The notes under the pieces are model-generated. The model did no database searches. It had not been told where the DNA came from and saw only the letters and a list, made by a program, of their open reading frames with translations. From Methanomicrobiales archaeon (GTDB lineage Archaea > Halobacteriota > Methanomicrobia > Methanomicrobiales > JACTUA01), in contig JACTUA010000001.1 in assembly GCA_015660865.1 (NCBI GenBank), forward strand, positions 264,304 to 328,303: a stretch of 64,000 nt of DNA, given 5' to 3'. Position 1 is the first letter of the stretch. Each line of letters begins with the position of its first letter. This document shows positions 62,708-64,000 of the stretch, one piece after another. The position numbers and the translations under genes are program-made.

Positions 62708-64000
62708 GGGATTCTTCTTTCTCGAGGCCCACGACCCGCATGAACTTGCGCATGACGGGTTCGAGCACCAGGTTGAGGAGGTCGTCCTTCGTCTTCACCA
62801 GGGAGAAGTAGGTGAGGGGGAGGGTCGCGGCTGCCATGTTCGGGTGTCCGCCGGCATCGCCAATATCCCCGAAGGCCTCGGAGAGGACGTTCCCGATGTG
62901 GAGCCGGATGTCCTTGTTCCGTGCCGAGATGTAGATGGAGCTGTCCCCGATGCCGAAGACGAGGGCGGTGTTCACCCCCTCCAGATTGATCAGGAGGTCG
63001 GCAGCCTGAGGGAGGGCATCCCGGTTCCGGACGTACCCGATGTTCGAGAAGAGATAGCCGCTCCGGATCTTCCGGTTCCTGATGGCAGCCCCGAGGACAT
63101 CAAGGGTCTCCTGGGAGACGGCCGGAGAGGTTATCTTCTCCAGGAGCTCGAGGTCGGTGAAGGGGAGGAGATAGGCGGCATAGATGAAGTCTGCCGGGGT
63201 GACGTTCCGCCGGAAATACCGGGTGTCGGCCTGGATGCCATAGAGGAGCGCCGTGGCCACCTTCTTGTTCACGTGGATCCCGAGTTCCTGGAGGTACTGG
63301 GCCATGATGGAGGCAGTGGCCCCGATGTCCGAGCGGATGTCCACGAAGTCCCCCTTCACCTCAGGGATCTCGCCGTTGGTGTGATGGTCGATGGTGATAT
63401 TCACCTGCGTCTTCTTCGAGAGGTCGTTGTTCACCCCGGGGACCATGGAGTCCACGAGGGCCAGGTAGTCGCATTCCTTGAGGACAAGGGGGGTGATCCG
63501 CTCCATGTTGATGTCGAGCAGGTTCACGAAGGCCCGGTTCTCCTGGTGGCCGATATTCCCGCCGTAGAGGATCCGGCAGGTGAGGTTCTTCGGGTTCGCC
63601 TCGGAAGCTATGGCAACGAGGGCCATGGCGCTCGAGATGGAATCGGGGTCCGGGTTTGTGTGGGTGACGATCCCGAAGGTTCCCTCCCAGCCCGACAGGA
63701 GCTTGCAGAGCCTCCTCGCAAGGCGGGATGAATGGAGCCTCTTCAGGTGGGCCTCGACCTCCTTTGCGACCACCTCCTGGGGGTAGATGACGAGGTCCCC
63801 TCCCGCTTCCTGGAGCATGTCGATGGATACCGGATCGGTCGCCCTCGCGATGATGTGGATCTCCGGGTACGCGGACCTGATGGTACGGACAGCGGTGAGG
63901 TTTGCATCCTTGTCATTGGAGAGGACAAAGGCGACGTCAGGTTCAGGGAGCCCGGAGAGGAGGGTGGGGCTGGTGAGGTCCCGGACCAGGGCGTTGAACT
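62688..64000 (-). CDS. RCK_N-DHH phosphoesterase (5' end cut off)
   Basis: The visible 437 codons begin inside a TrkA-N/RCK nucleotide-binding domain (FVLSNDKDANLTAVRTIR, HIIARATDPVSIDMLQEAG) and continue into a DHH domain: FGIVTHTNPDPDSISSAMAL, LVDSMVPG, NITIDHHTNGE, and DHHA1 DIGDAGGHPNMAAATL. This RCK-DHH architecture is archaeal; bacterial DHH relatives cleave c-di-AMP or nanoRNA. The frame is open to the window edge, so the start lies outside. Confidence 0.88.
   Translation of the reverse strand, partial: FNALVRDLTSPTLLSGLPEPDVAFVLSNDKDANLTAVRTIRSAYPEIHIIARATDPVSIDMLQEAGGDLVIYPQEVVAKEVEAHLKRLHSSRLARRLCKLLSGWEGTFGIVTHTNPDPDSISSAMALVAIASEANPKNLTCRILYGGNIGHQENRAFVNLLDINMERITPLVLKECDYLALVDSMVPGVNNDLSKKTQVNITIDHHTNGEIPEVKGDFVDIRSDIGATASIMAQYLQELGIHVNKKVATALLYGIQADTRYFRRNVTPADFIYAAYLLPFTDLELLEKITSPAVSQETLDVLGAAIRNRKIRSGYLFSNIGYVRNRDALPQAADLLINLEGVNTALVFGIGDSSIYISARNKDIRLHIGNVLSEAFGDIGDAGGHPNMAAATLPLTYFSLVKTKDDLLNLVLEPVMRKFMRVVGLEKEESHEIFEV

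Overview
The window is GC-rich archaeal chromosome, most likely from a methanogen of the order Methanomicrobiales. This placement rests on several features together: a methanogen-type (class 2) seryl-tRNA synthetase, an MptE-like pterin kinase (tetrahydromethanopterin pathway), HypF for [NiFe]-hydrogenase maturation, archaeal ribosomal proteins (L11, L1, P0, L12, S15, S3Ae), Spt5, SecE, a KEOPS Pcc1 subunit, and TATA-box promoters. Genes are tightly packed, with many 4-base ATGA/GTGA overlaps. I see no rRNA, CRISPR array, insertion sequence or replication origin.

Region by region. 1-6.4 kb is a nitrogen-assimilation cluster: a class II amidotransferase cut by the window edge, two glutamine synthetases of different subtype, and an amt-glnK operon behind a perfect NrpR-type operator. 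6.5-11 kb holds an Nre DNA repair protein, an Mrp/NBP35 Fe-S carrier, TrmO, a phosphoribosyltransferase and a HEAT-repeat protein. 11.2-17.7 kb holds a flavin reductase, an AT-rich island with one large HD + Hsp90-like ATPase gene, and an ABC transporter with hairpin repeats around it. 17.8-24.6 kb holds dCMP deaminase, two DUF2769-type cysteine-rich genes (one fused to a glutamate synthase FMN domain), a cupredoxin lipoprotein, small membrane proteins, tRNA-Thr and a pair of paralogous 64-residue proteins. 24.6-29.7 kb holds a DUF3467-like gene with an odd start, a Cas4-like protein, a nucleotidyltransferase, TsaC/Sua5, an ACT protein, tRNA-Gly and a histidine kinase.

29.9-34 kb is the rps15-DHH/RecJ-pcc1-serS-rps3ae operon. 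34.2-40.7 kb holds phosphoglycerate mutase, a methyltransferase-like protein, membrane proteins and a helicase with two winged-helix regulators. 40.7-45.6 kb holds hypF, a monooxygenase-fold protein, an MFS exporter and a lipoprotein. 45.8-51.6 kb is the dtdA-ftsZ-secE-spt5-rpl11-rpl1-rplP0-rpl12 operon on the minus strand, interrupted by a striking hairpin array. 51.6-54.9 kb is a molybdopterin operon (a 58-residue ORF, moeA, and moeA fused to a periplasmic-binding-like domain). 55-64 kb holds ileS, a Thg1-like protein, a PRC-barrel protein, a site-2 protease with CBS domains, a radical SAM-HhH protein, mptE and an RCK-DHH phosphoesterase cut by the window end.

The strongest candidates for something new are the HD/Hsp90-like ATPase island (12505-15420) and the hairpin arrays (16813-16920 and 48172-48428). 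Function calls come from reading motifs by eye; no database search was run.
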